Below, one piece after another: positions 32,595-42,819 of a DNA stretch of 64,000 nt (position 1 is its first letter; every line of letters starts with the position of its first letter). Origin of the DNA: Haemonchus contortus. Its lineage: Eukaryota; Nematoda; Chromadorea; Rhabditida; Trichostrongylidae. A program made the position numbers and the translations under genes. Where the stretch lies: the NCBI GenBank assembly GCA_000469685.2, contig LS997566.1:44999442-45063441 (forward strand). Reading direction: 5' to 3'. The notes beneath the pieces were generated by a model. It made no database searches, was not told the DNA's origin, and saw nothing but the letters and a program-made list of their open reading frames with translations.

Positions 32595-34110
32595 TTGTTA
32601 GCGCATAAACAGACCGACCAATCCTTGTTGAAACCATTCCAATGCATCTTGAAGGTGGTCTGCTGTAAAGGCTTCTTCGAATGGACCCTCAGAATGATCG
32701 AATCTGTCATACCCATGTTGGTTATTTTCTGGAGATCGGGATCTAGCAAGGTTGATTCGTGAAGCTTGACCCCGTGTCCCTGATGGTTGATCAGATTTCA
32801 TGTATGGCTAGCTTCAACTCCCGAACCTGTTTTCCGGATTTCCTCCATGACTTTCACTGAAGGCTGTGATACATAATAAAAGAATCCCTATTGCTCCTGA
32901 CCAAATCTTGTCTCAGCCGAAGTAGAGGTTCCATATTACCGAGTGTTGGCCTTTTCCTATCACTTCTTTCCCCTGTCTATCCGGTGCATCCATTGGATTC
33001 AGAGAAATACCTTGTTCTCTGGGTTCATTCCCCATGGAAAGATGGCAGAACTCAGACATAGGTTGCTTTTTCATTTAAAATCGTTAACACTAAAATCAAA
33101 TGCGCATTTGAAGACGTTGATACTTTCAAGTAGAAATCGTGGCTCATCCTCAAAACTTACAATGAAAAACAGAGTATATTCCTCCATTCCCACCTGGTCT
33201 CGGCATTCCGATGAATCGTTGTGATTGTGGATGCGTGTTAAATAAAAATTAGTATCCCATTTAATGGAAAAAATATGATATGGACTGTTCTACGTGAAGA
33301 AGTCTGGTGGTAAGAGCTTCTCATCAATATCTTTCTCGCCCATCGGCTTCACTGAAGTTCTCATCAACATCACCGTGTCCAAATTGCTTTAGCTGAACGG
33401 TAATGTGTACGGTATGTGGCGACGGTGATTAAACAAAACGACACTCCAAGCAACGGCCGAACAGCGCGCGCTTTAGGCCTAGCTGTTTGATCAGCAATTT
33501 TTAAATCGTCCTAAATGTTTTTCTTGGGAGATGGCTCCGAAAGGTTCTTCGAGTTCACTTATCACTAGCTTTCGCTTTCTGTTAGTGAATATGATGTCGC
33601 TCTTTCTCGATTCATCCTATTTAACTTTTTGTATTCGATTCACCTTTTTTAGCCATTTTTGTCAAGTTTTTGACGTCTATGCAGCCTTGGTTCATCTTTG
33701 TTCAGGCGAATAACATTCTATTTAGAACACTGACTTTTTTTTGAGAAATTCTCAATTAACCAGGATTTTTGCAATAATTTACCTTACTGTTGATACCTTA
33801 CCAGTGTCTAACTTTTAGTTCGGATATACCCCTTGATGCATTTCGCCTTTGGGTTGGCACTTCGACCGGTGCGTGTTTGGTCTTCCATTGTTCAACACTC
33901 AAGTCGGTTCCTTCAGGACTTACCATCATCTCGTCTCCTCGGGTAGGTTACGACGATTTTGCTGTCCATCATTGCCTTCTTATATAGCTTCAATATGTCG
34001 AAAGTTTTTCCAAAACCAAGATTTTCCCATAAATTACCTCCTGGTCGTTTTATTCCGTAATCCTTCGCAGCCCAACTGAAGTTCATAAGTGAATCAGATT
34101 CCGCTACCTC
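32595..34110 (-). CDS. Candidate minus-strand exon cluster, unknown protein(s)
   Basis: Several coding-like blocks lie on the minus strand next to plausible splice sites. Block 1 (about 34113-33928) reads IEVAESDSLMNFSWAAKDYG, KRPGGNLWENLGFGKTFDIL and IVVTYPRRRDD, ending at a strong GTAAGT donor. Block 2 (about 33900-33825) reads VEQWKTKHAPVEVPTQRRN, with a GTAAGG donor. Block 3 (about 33619-33500) reads SDIIFTNRKRKLVISELEEP and then stops. Block 4 (32810-32595) reads SRINLARSRSPENNQHGYDR, ending HLQDALEWFQQGLVGLFMR and a stop. Phases do not join cleanly, and the gap between blocks 1 and 2 is too short for a normal intron. This is either more than one gene, a decayed gene or a misread. No family recognised. 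Confidence 0.3.
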
Positions 34111-35049
34111 TATGTTTTCAAATGCTAGCGTCCCAGGCACAAAAACAAAAGGAATTGGCACATGTGATCAGTGCCACGTTCTCTGGGAATAGTGATAACA
34201 GAGCTTTTTGGAGATTTGGTACTCAAGTGGGGAACGGGTTAAGAGGTAGCTGTTATTTAATAAAGTAGGCCTATAGTAGTAGGCCTATCTAGAGTGCGTG
34301 TGGGTTGAAATAATGATTGGTTGTGCCTTCGTTTGCGCTTTCTAAATGAAACGTTGTTGAGGATTTCGAAGCGCCTTAATTGGCTAACATTGTATCAGAT
34401 CCCGAAGAACTATTGTGAGAGCGGTAATCGGCCGAGAAGAATGAGGGAAGCCGGACAGTATAGTTGGTTGGTAAGGAATGATATCCTTTCCATCCCACAA
34501 CCGAGAATTCGATAGAGGTGGACATTATCCTTTTCGATGCACATCCACTTCTGAGCTGTACACGCGCCAAAATTTCAAGAAACAGCTTCAATTTACCGAG
34601 GAGTTGAATTTACAGTTGGAGGCTCATTTGCTGGAGCTCTTTAGCACGAAGAAGCTGTAACTCATGATTTTGTATAGATGGCTTTCGCCGTAGTTCATTG
34701 ATGAAAGACCGTTCCTGAATTACGAGGCGAGACGGCAAGGCGGCAAATTCGGTCCCTTCCCTTTGGACCTCCCTCTAGGAGCAAAACTTCGTGTGTGCCA
34801 TGGCTATAGAAACACATTCGCTGAAGCGTAATCTATGAAGCAGTCATTTACTCTTGATTGTTGGAAGGATCTGGATGCTTTTCAATTGAAGTCTAGTTCG
34901 GAATGGGCGGTTTGGCGGTTTTGGGGAATTACAAGAACCCAAAAATGCAGTCAAAGCAGGGGTTGGACGAGAATGTGACGACAAAAGTTGCAAAGAAGGC
35001 GTATCTGGATGAGCTGCTCAAATGCATGCGCCCTTGCGTACAGCCAGCT

Positions 35050-35295
35050 GTGGTAAACTGCCTGCATGCAACGTGTGGGTCCCGGTGCAAATGGTGCAAA
35101 CTCTGTAGCTTCTACGACTCCGTGACAACTCGTCCGCCGGTGGTGTGCATGTCGGATAAGATAATTTTGGGGGCCTCATTTCGCCCTATCTTGGCCATGT
35201 TTCCACCCAACAGCGCCCCTTGGGAAACAGGGGTTGATTCTAAGGAAAAATCTCGGAAACAATTTCTAACGTAGACTGTGCCTTTAACTGGACCA
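35050..35295 (+). repeat. Dispersed repeat family R3, copy 2
   Basis: Shares CGTCCGCC, TGTGCATGTCG, GGGGGCCTCATTT and AAGGAAAAATCTCGGAAAC-like blocks with 37250-37440, and its second half with 27690-27800. It overlaps a 123-codon open frame that I therefore do not call a gene. Confidence 0.55.
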
Positions 35296-37249
35296 GAAGC
35301 ACTGGCAAATGAATATATCATATCCAGATATGAACAGAGTTAGAATGAAGATTATAAGTATGGAATAGAGTACAGCGCATTCGTTAGTCCATGTAGCACC
35401 CAAAGCGGTTCTCAAATAGGTGTTTAACGAAAAATCCATCCACGAATAATGAAGAATCTTGTGAATCGTGAATCAATCGAAGATTTTTTCGTATACCCTT
35501 GTATGAGCTCTTTCCGTCATGCCCTCGAACGCTGGCACGTTGAACTTTGCGCTTTGGTATTTGGCTCATCAGGGATGCCCATCATCCCATGGTGGGCCAG
35601 AAATCAATGTGCAAAATTCGATATTTCAGTGGGATGTCTTACGGTGAATAAAATACCTGAGTTCAAAGTTCAAGGTTCATGTGGGCACCCGCGTTCGGTG
35701 GTTGGGTTTTCATTGATCGACTGCTGCCAGTCTCTCCTCCCGTCTTACATTCTCCTTTTCTTTGTCCCTTTTTTTTATTTATGGATTTGTTATACGGAAG
35801 GCTCGTTAACTCGTTTGTCGGATATGCTTGCCATTTTTAGAGCACTCTCTTTTCTTCATACTAAATTCTCTGCACATTTTTGCCCAATAACGCAACTGTG
35901 TGGTAGCCCTCGCATTGTCAGGAAGAAATGAACATCCATAGTGACAGTGACTTTTCAGCTTTATGGCTAACCGAGTCTGGTATCACCAGTTGTATGAAAA
36001 AGCTTCGTCGTCTGACTGTTCGGCTCCGAGGTCTAGCCATATAGGATCTGAAGAATTATTCGAGAGATAGGAGATGGTATTCTCGTTGAAACGAGGTTGG
36101 TACATTTCGATGCAGAGTATAAATATTGGCATAGCAATAAGTGTGGCTGGTGCCAAGAATCGGATTTAAATGAGGGCGTCTAAAGCTTGAGGAATCGGGA
36201 AGGAAGGAGTGTGATACACCTAACGCACAGAACACTCAGGTTCTTGCCAATATTCACATTTCTCTGATGCGGACTATTTTTTAACAGACAGTCTTCGCGG
36301 TTGAAAGGTAGACCTCATGCCCGTGTGTTTCTTATAAGACCATGATAGATTTATCAGTACCATTTGATAGGGACCATTTGGCTTACGGCTCTGCCTAAAT
36401 CACATGTGCATTCGGGTGCCACTGATATTCCTAAGGGTAATGGAGCACATTTGCAGAACTTGAAAATAGAACAGTTCGAAACCGCGTCCTTTTATGCGTT
36501 CTCTACCATACATGGAATTCTGGCCTGGTTCCAAACTCTCTCATAAGTTTCTTCTTGATTTTGAGTTTTATTTGATTTGTTTAAAATGGTTGGCGAGACC
36601 TAGCAAATCCACTTCAGTGAGGGGATCTCTCCTGCTTGGGTTTGCCCACATAGGCTGTTCGATGTTCCCATACTTTCTTCTGCTTTGACGAGGTCGCACC
36701 CGATTTGTGTGAGTGCCAAACTGAAGCATTTTTCTTGTCCCAACGTAGCCATATGCAAGAATTGAGGGCAGTCCATTTCAGTTGTCTTAGTTGTTATGAA
36801 CTTCCCCATGGATAGAACGAACCAATTCATCCCCCTTTAACCTATTTCATTGTGATTTTATATGGCGTAATGTCCTATTTCCGACTGAAGTCTCCAGTTT
36901 TGTCTCCTTCTGTCCCATTCCCATTGTCATGAAGTTGGAGAAGAGATTAGCTGATCATTCGTTATGTTTTACACCTCTTTTACCTCTTTCCGGCAGTGAT
37001 TATTCCTACATGGGAAAGCATCATAGAATGACAATAGCGTGTTTAGAACATGGATGGCTATGAGTACTGGAAGGGAAACGAGGAGAAGCAGTCCCACGTG
37101 GTGTGATATTTTGCCATTCATAAGTGGGCACGCGTTCGCACAACCTTGTGAGGAATCGCTTCCAGTATCAATGGAGTTCAGTGATGATCACGGAATATTT
37201 TGATAGATCCTGTTTTCCGTGTGACCGTGTGTTCGATTCCTCTAGTATC

Positions 37250-37440
37250 AGCCCCAATCTTAAAGGCACTCGTCCGCCCTGGGTGTGCACGTCGACTGAG
37301 ACGGTTTTAGGGCCCTAACTTCGAATTAACTTGACTATTTATCGACCCGACAACGTCCCTTAGGCTGTCTTTGGGGGTCCTAGAGTAATTCTAGGAAGAA
37401 ATGTTCGAAAACTTTTTTTTTTCGTAAACTGCCCCTCCAG
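37250..37440 (+). repeat. Dispersed repeat family R3, copy 3
   Basis: Blocks CACTCGTCCGCC, GGGTGTGCACGTCGACTGAG and AGGGCCCTAACTT parallel copy 2 in order and spacing. Confidence 0.5.
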
Positions 37441-37759
37441 AATGTAATGGATACGAGCCCCTGATTCTCTTTTGTCCTTCTGTGCATAGAAAATTGAAAG
37501 ATCCCTTTATCTTTGTTTCGTAACCCATTCTTCACCCCATTGTTCGCCTTCGCACATTCTGATCGTGGAATCGAAGACACGGGGGTGACAATAGTGATCG
37601 GCTTTGTGGATTGTTTTTGTAGCTAACTGTTGGTAATAAATCATTTGTAACAGAATACGGTCCTTAGAGGTTGGGTCTTGTCGTGATCAAATTTCCTCCG
37701 AGGCATCGTTTTAATCTCAGGAACGGACCAGACCCTACCTTTAAGGACACCACTTGATT

Positions 37760-37863
37760 GGCTGCTTTCATAGTCCACAGTTTGGCCCGCGACCGGTCGC
37801 GCGACCAGTCGCAGCGACCGATGCGACCGGTCGCAGGCCAAATCGTGAACTATGAAAGCAGCC
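37760..37863. repeat. GC-rich foldback palindrome, copy P4
   Basis: Perfect outer ends GGCTGCTTTCATAGTCCAC and GAACTATGAAAGCAGCC (one mismatch). The middle is GTTTGGCCCGCGACCGGTCG followed by repeated GCGACC units and the complementary return. It is the most symmetric and compact copy (104 bp). Confidence 0.85.
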
Positions 37864-37999
37864 ATTGTGATATTTGATTGTGTAATGTCCAACCAAGTCG
37901 GCGTGAATGAGCATGAGCGGATGTGCCAGTGTGGAAGAATTATTTACGAAAGAAGTTCATGTAACTATGATATTTAGGATTAAGTAACGATAGATATCA

Positions 38000-40330
38000 T
38001 ACGTAAGTAATCATTGATATTGAAGAAATGAGGAGTGAGAGGGGTAATGGGGAGATGGTACCTTTCTTTCGGTGATCCCCTACTTAATCATTAAGAGATC
38101 ATTAAGAGAGTAAGAGTTTTCCTTTTCCAATATTTACTGCTTAAAAAGGGGTTTATAATGTCAGGATATGATTTTTAGGTAGGGGAATAATCTCGCTCCC
38201 TTGGGATTTCTCGTAAAACCTAGGCAAGTGTTTGATCAGGTTTTTTGATCGATCAGGTATCCTTTGACAACATATTTAAGGGCGAGAAAGAAGGGCTTCG
38301 AGTTCAGGGACGGGTTTAAGAGCCAGGTATGGGTAGGATTTTCCTCCGCATCCCTCCATTCTAGTTCATAGTTTCATCAGGGACAAGGGCGTGGAAAAGG
38401 TTCGGGTTGAAGCCGTACATGAGGGCAAAAACAGGGCAAAGGTGACCTGCAGACTAGCTTATGGGTTTTGAGGGAAGCATTGTTTTTGTTTTGGATGAGT
38501 AAGCTGTAATGCCCCATCGGGAGGGATGGGAATGTTGAATGGTTCAAGCGGGTTCCGTATGGGGGGAATGATTCCCATATGGCGAAAATGGTGTCTCAGT
38601 CACTAGGCCGTACCCTTCATTGATTTTATTGGTTATTGACATTGATTTCTCTTGAAGGTTAGGCCCATGATCTGTCCTATTGATGGTCACTATATTGAGA
38701 CGCTATATTAAGGGGAGGGATCAGAGGGACGTCTAGAGGGTGGGTTCGGAAGTCATGAATGGATAGGAAAGCCCCTCCTCATCACCTCTCGCTCCTCATT
38801 TTAGTTTTTAGTGTATCAGGTAAGTGAACCTCCATTCTCAGTTTTGTTATTAGTGTACCAGGTAAGTGAATATACACTTGTTAGAAAGTGTCTGGGAGTA
38901 TGTGTGTATGTGCACATTAGGGGGGTTAGAGGGGGGGGGGGGGGGGTAAGGGCGTATAAGTGAGTGAGTGAGAATCTGTATCAGCTGGGCTCGAGATGCC
39001 GGTTACAGTCATTTCCATTTTGGTTCCTGGAGAAGGATCGTAGCTCTACAAAGGCTGTAGTTGTGAATCTTGTGGTGGATTGGGACTTGTGAATCATTGG
39101 AACGGTGTGAATTGGGACCATTAATTCACCAAATATGGGATGTACATAAAGAACTTTTGATCAGCCCGGGGTACAGTGGGACTTCTTATTGGTCCCAGTT
39201 GAACCCGGCTTGAGCTCGAGCGCAGCTGCTTCAGATGGGCGGATATATGAATGGTTGCGTAAGTGTGGAAATAGTGGACAGTGTGCCCACAGGCTAAATT
39301 CGTAAAGGTGGGAGGGCTAAGACCGGGTTTGGGCTATGGGAATGAGTAGGTGCGAGGGGGTAAAAAAGGTGTTCTGGGGCATGGGAATGGGCATGAGAAG
39401 TCATTAGGCAGTAGGAAAAGGAGTTGTGTGGAATAAGGGATGCCTATGATGTTGGGCAGATGGAGGTTTAAATTTGAAGAGGGAACTAAGAGCCAGTGTA
39501 GTGTGGTGTGCTTGTATGGGAAGGGTAACTGTGGAGGTGATATGCTGTGTATGATAAGGGTTTGAGTTCAGAGAAAGGGTATTAATCAGGTTACTTTGGG
39601 TGGGAGCTATCTTGGGAAGGTGGGCGCCTGTGGCGGGGAGAGGGATGGGGTTGTAAGTTGTTGAAAAATATTGAAAATTAATTTTGCATCTGGCCATGGG
39701 ATGGGAATTTGTGTGAAAATGATGTAGGATGGATGATAATATATTGGGGAAAGTGATAAGGGTAAGTAGCAGTGAGGAGTGGGTATGCTGCGAGTATGTG
39801 AACTGTTTATGTGCATATTATATGTCCGCCCAGTGTGTTTGGAAAGTGAAGACGGCACATCCGCTCACAAGGGTGCATGAGAGAGAGCTCGAGGGCATGT
39901 GTTTGGGTGAAAGCGTCGGCGTTTGTACCAAACAGGAGAAAACTTCCTGTGGTGCTAAATCCCACCAGAAATGATGTTCTAGTGCAAAAACCAGTCACCA
40001 GAGAATTATGCGTCCGGGAAGTTTGACTCTGATTGGGTACTAACGAACATGTGAAGGTGGAAGAAAAGAGTGTGTGTGTGTGCGTGTTCGTGGGAAGTCT
40101 GTGTATAAGTGGGTCTTGGATCTTGTGAGTGGATCTTGCTCATGGTTGCTATGAAGGTGTCATAGGTTGGGTTTGGTAGCTGTGTCCATGAGTGTGAAAA
40201 ATCCTAGTTCTAGGAAAATTCCATGTGATAAGTTTTCTTGTTGTTCTGTTGTTGTTGATGTTGAATTTACTTGTGTGTCGTTCAAAGTTGTGCTGCAGCA
40301 TTTTTATTACAATACATACAATAAATACAA
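38000..40330 (+). other. G-over-C skewed block, no gene recognised
   Basis: For about 2.3 kb the plus strand is rich in G, T and A and strikingly poor in C, with many GGG and GTG words, a 16-nt G run and GT runs near 40072-40085. The skew ends sharply near 40330, where C-rich sequence begins. Minus-strand frames here (for example 39697-39404) are rich in Pro, Thr, His and Ser simply because of the composition, so I do not call them. It contains a duplicated CAGGTAAGTGAA segment at 38815-38870. Confidence 0.6.
38931..38946. repeat. Poly-G run, 16 nt
   Basis: It lies inside the G-skewed block. Confidence 0.9.
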
Positions 40331-40373
40331 TACAAAGCAATGTTTAATTACAATTTCACGAATCCTACCTAAG

Positions 40374-40808
40374 TACCCACCCTAAGTTTTCCCTCCCCTT
40401 CCTCCCACGCTCGCGCACGCGCGTAATCTTTGGTTTCCCACCGATGGACTCGACTTGTCGAAGTTTCTTCGAGGTCCACCGACGAGGTGTGCCTTGTGTG
40501 TCGAGTGACCCCTCTGTCTCACACCATTCCCCACTGAAACTAAGGCCGAACATTGACTGACGATGCTTGCGGCCTATGGGTGCACGGGATGGCCGCTCGA
40601 GAAAATTGCACCTTGCAGGTTCTAGACGGGTAGTCTCCATTTACGAAAGTGATGTGACGGACTCCTTGTTCCCGTCAAACCATACCAATCAATGCCGAGT
40701 GACCACTTGTGTCATCAGCAAGTATTGCAAACATGCGCTATCGATTTGCCGGTTGCGAGGCGGTAGGCGGGATTGAACCCTTCACCATGCTACTTTTGCG
40801 CAACAATC
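40374..40808. repeat. Left long inverted repeat arm
   Basis: Pairs with 45893-46337. It contains sequence resembling a B box on its minus strand (GGGTTCAATCCCGCC in the other arm), but no tRNA fold was found. Confidence 0.75.
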
Positions 40809-41201
40809 GTAGAGACGCCATAAGATTTCCGGCGCACGGTAGTCCAGCCCAACCAGTGACCAGCAATCGTTGGAGATGGTCGCGCCTGGCATATGTGAAG
40901 GTGACCATCAAACTGATGGTAGGCTCTGATCAATTCTCTTCTTTGGCGAAGCGTTCGATTGCAGGATGTCTCGGGGAGTTGGAAATTATTGTTATGGGAA
41001 AGGGATTAAATTGGCGTTTCTATGTACAGTTAACGGTTGAAACGCTAATAACGTTTGCGAGGCCAAACAGCTTGTTTTCGGATAATCCGGTGGCACCTTC
41101 GAGAGACTTTTTTGGTATTAAAACAATATGTTTTAGTATGTTTTAGAGCGAGATTTGAGACTACTCCGTAGGAGATAACTACCTTATCAGCTACGGTACT
41201 T

Positions 41202-41693
41202 ACCAGGGAGGGGTAGCCTACTTATCTTGGAAATTTGAATTCAGACCCAGTTAAATCGATAGAGTTTTGGATGCTGTTTACGAAAATGGAAATTAAAACT
41301 GCAAAATGATTCTCCTCAAAAAGTTATGGAGGCCCGAATTTTGCTGGACAGTAGTATCAATTGTCCAAAGAAATGTCAGAAAACGTTTAGAGAGCCTTTG
41401 ATAAAATGAAAAAAACACTTTGCAAAAGTGCGGACAATGGCGGGGAGGGACCCCTCATTTTACGCCCACGAAGCGAGACCACTACCACTAGGTCACGTGG
41501 GTGTTTGATATGGGAGCGACGAGTTAGCACTTCCAATTGATACTACTGTCGAGCAAATTCGGTCCCCCATAACTTTTTAAGGAAAACCACTTTGCAGTTG
41601 TAATTTCCATTTTCGTAAACAACATTCAGAACTCTATCGATTTATCTGGGTCTGAATTCCAAGTTCCAAGATAAGTAGACTACCCCTCCCTGG
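41202..41693. repeat. Foldback element with arms of about 162 bp
   Basis: The left arm (41202-41363) mirrors the right arm (41533-41693). Outer CCAGGGAGGGGTAG pairs with CTACCCCTCCCTGG, and inner GTAGTATCAATTG pairs with CAATTGATACTAC. The spacer is about 170 bp. It is nested in the 6-kb unit. Confidence 0.85.
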
Positions 41694-42819
41694 TTAGGCG
41701 CTAAGAAGTTACACGAAGCCCCTCCCATACTTCTTGCCAAATGCCCTCAGATTTGTGCGGAAATTTTGGCTCTAGACAAAGCTCTAGAGAACTGTTCTCT
41801 CGAAAACTTCACCGAATTGGTCGTTGCGTCGCAATAGCCGGACTTCCCATTAGCGACTACACACTTGTAGAGCAGGAAGCATTTTCAAGATTTTGGATAA
41901 AACTGTAGGAAATTTCAATGTACTCTTGAAAAAATAGTCTAATCACCGACTTTCTTCGAGAAATACTTTCATGACATCATATACGGTTAAGACCACAAGC
42001 CACTGTTTAACTTGATTTCGGCCTCTCATAAAGAGGAACCCCAGGTAGCTAGATAAAGTTGAAAGTAAGGTTCTATATTTTCTATTTCAGGACGTTCTAA
42101 AGGCCCAGATAATTTGGTTAATCTAGTCGCGTGAAGGTAAGCCGAGTCGAGCTGTTGGGGTTGCTTCAAACATCCTCAGCGTAAGAAGTAAGCAAGTAGT
42201 GGAAGAAATCCTAAGTGATATACCTCTCAGGATGGTCCAGAAGCCGGCAAAAAACGTATAGGGATTAATAAAGGACCAGATTTCAGATGGCTGGAGCATA
42301 GACAAAGGTGGGACAAAACTAACGACCAAAACCTCATCTGAATCGTCCCTCTATGCAGGTTTGAAGAGATGATAGGAATTAGTGGAGCACTAGAGGTAAA
42401 ATGTTTATAGTAGGAACTGGACTCGTAGAAGGGAGGAAACAAACTCGAAAATGGCGAATTCATCCCAGGACATACTAGAAACCAAGTCAAAGTGGACTGG
42501 TTAGGTCTTAGAGAGGGCTGAGTGTAAAGTGTTTGTCAGAGACTAAACTAGGGAAGAGTAGTTATAATTCAAATTCTACGGCTCAGCCACAAGACTAGGG
42601 GAACCGCATCCTGAATAGGAAATCAACAGGGAGCGAATCAATTCGCCTACAGCTCAGGGAAATGAAGATCATCCAGCAAACAGTAGATCTATGCAAGTAT
42701 GTAGGAAACAACGTTGATTCATCTCTAAGAGCTATGTGCTCATGAAAGTTCCTTGAAGGAGCTATTTTTCAACGTTGATAATTAAGCCGATGGAATGGAA
42801 TATAACGCCGATCACAGGA

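Larger units (their letters stand above)
34115..37750. other. Repeat-bearing spacer, no supported gene
   Basis: Holds two R3 repeat copies. Frames at 34478-34660 (FKKQLQFTEELNLQLEAHLL), 35449-35931 and minus 36830-36600 (LTQIGCDLVKAEESMG) are open but have no family signature or splice support. Confidence 0.3.

Noticed and set aside
34903..35274. 123-codon plus-strand open frame
   Set aside because: Most of it is a copy of the dispersed repeat R3, and it shows no family motif.
35449..35931. 160-codon plus-strand open frame
   Set aside because: Longest-frame effect in a low-stop stretch. No splice context, no recognisable domain, and the opposite strand is partly open too.
39404..39858. Pro/Thr/His-rich minus-strand proteins
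   Set aside because: A by-product of the extreme G-over-C skew of this block rather than coding selection.
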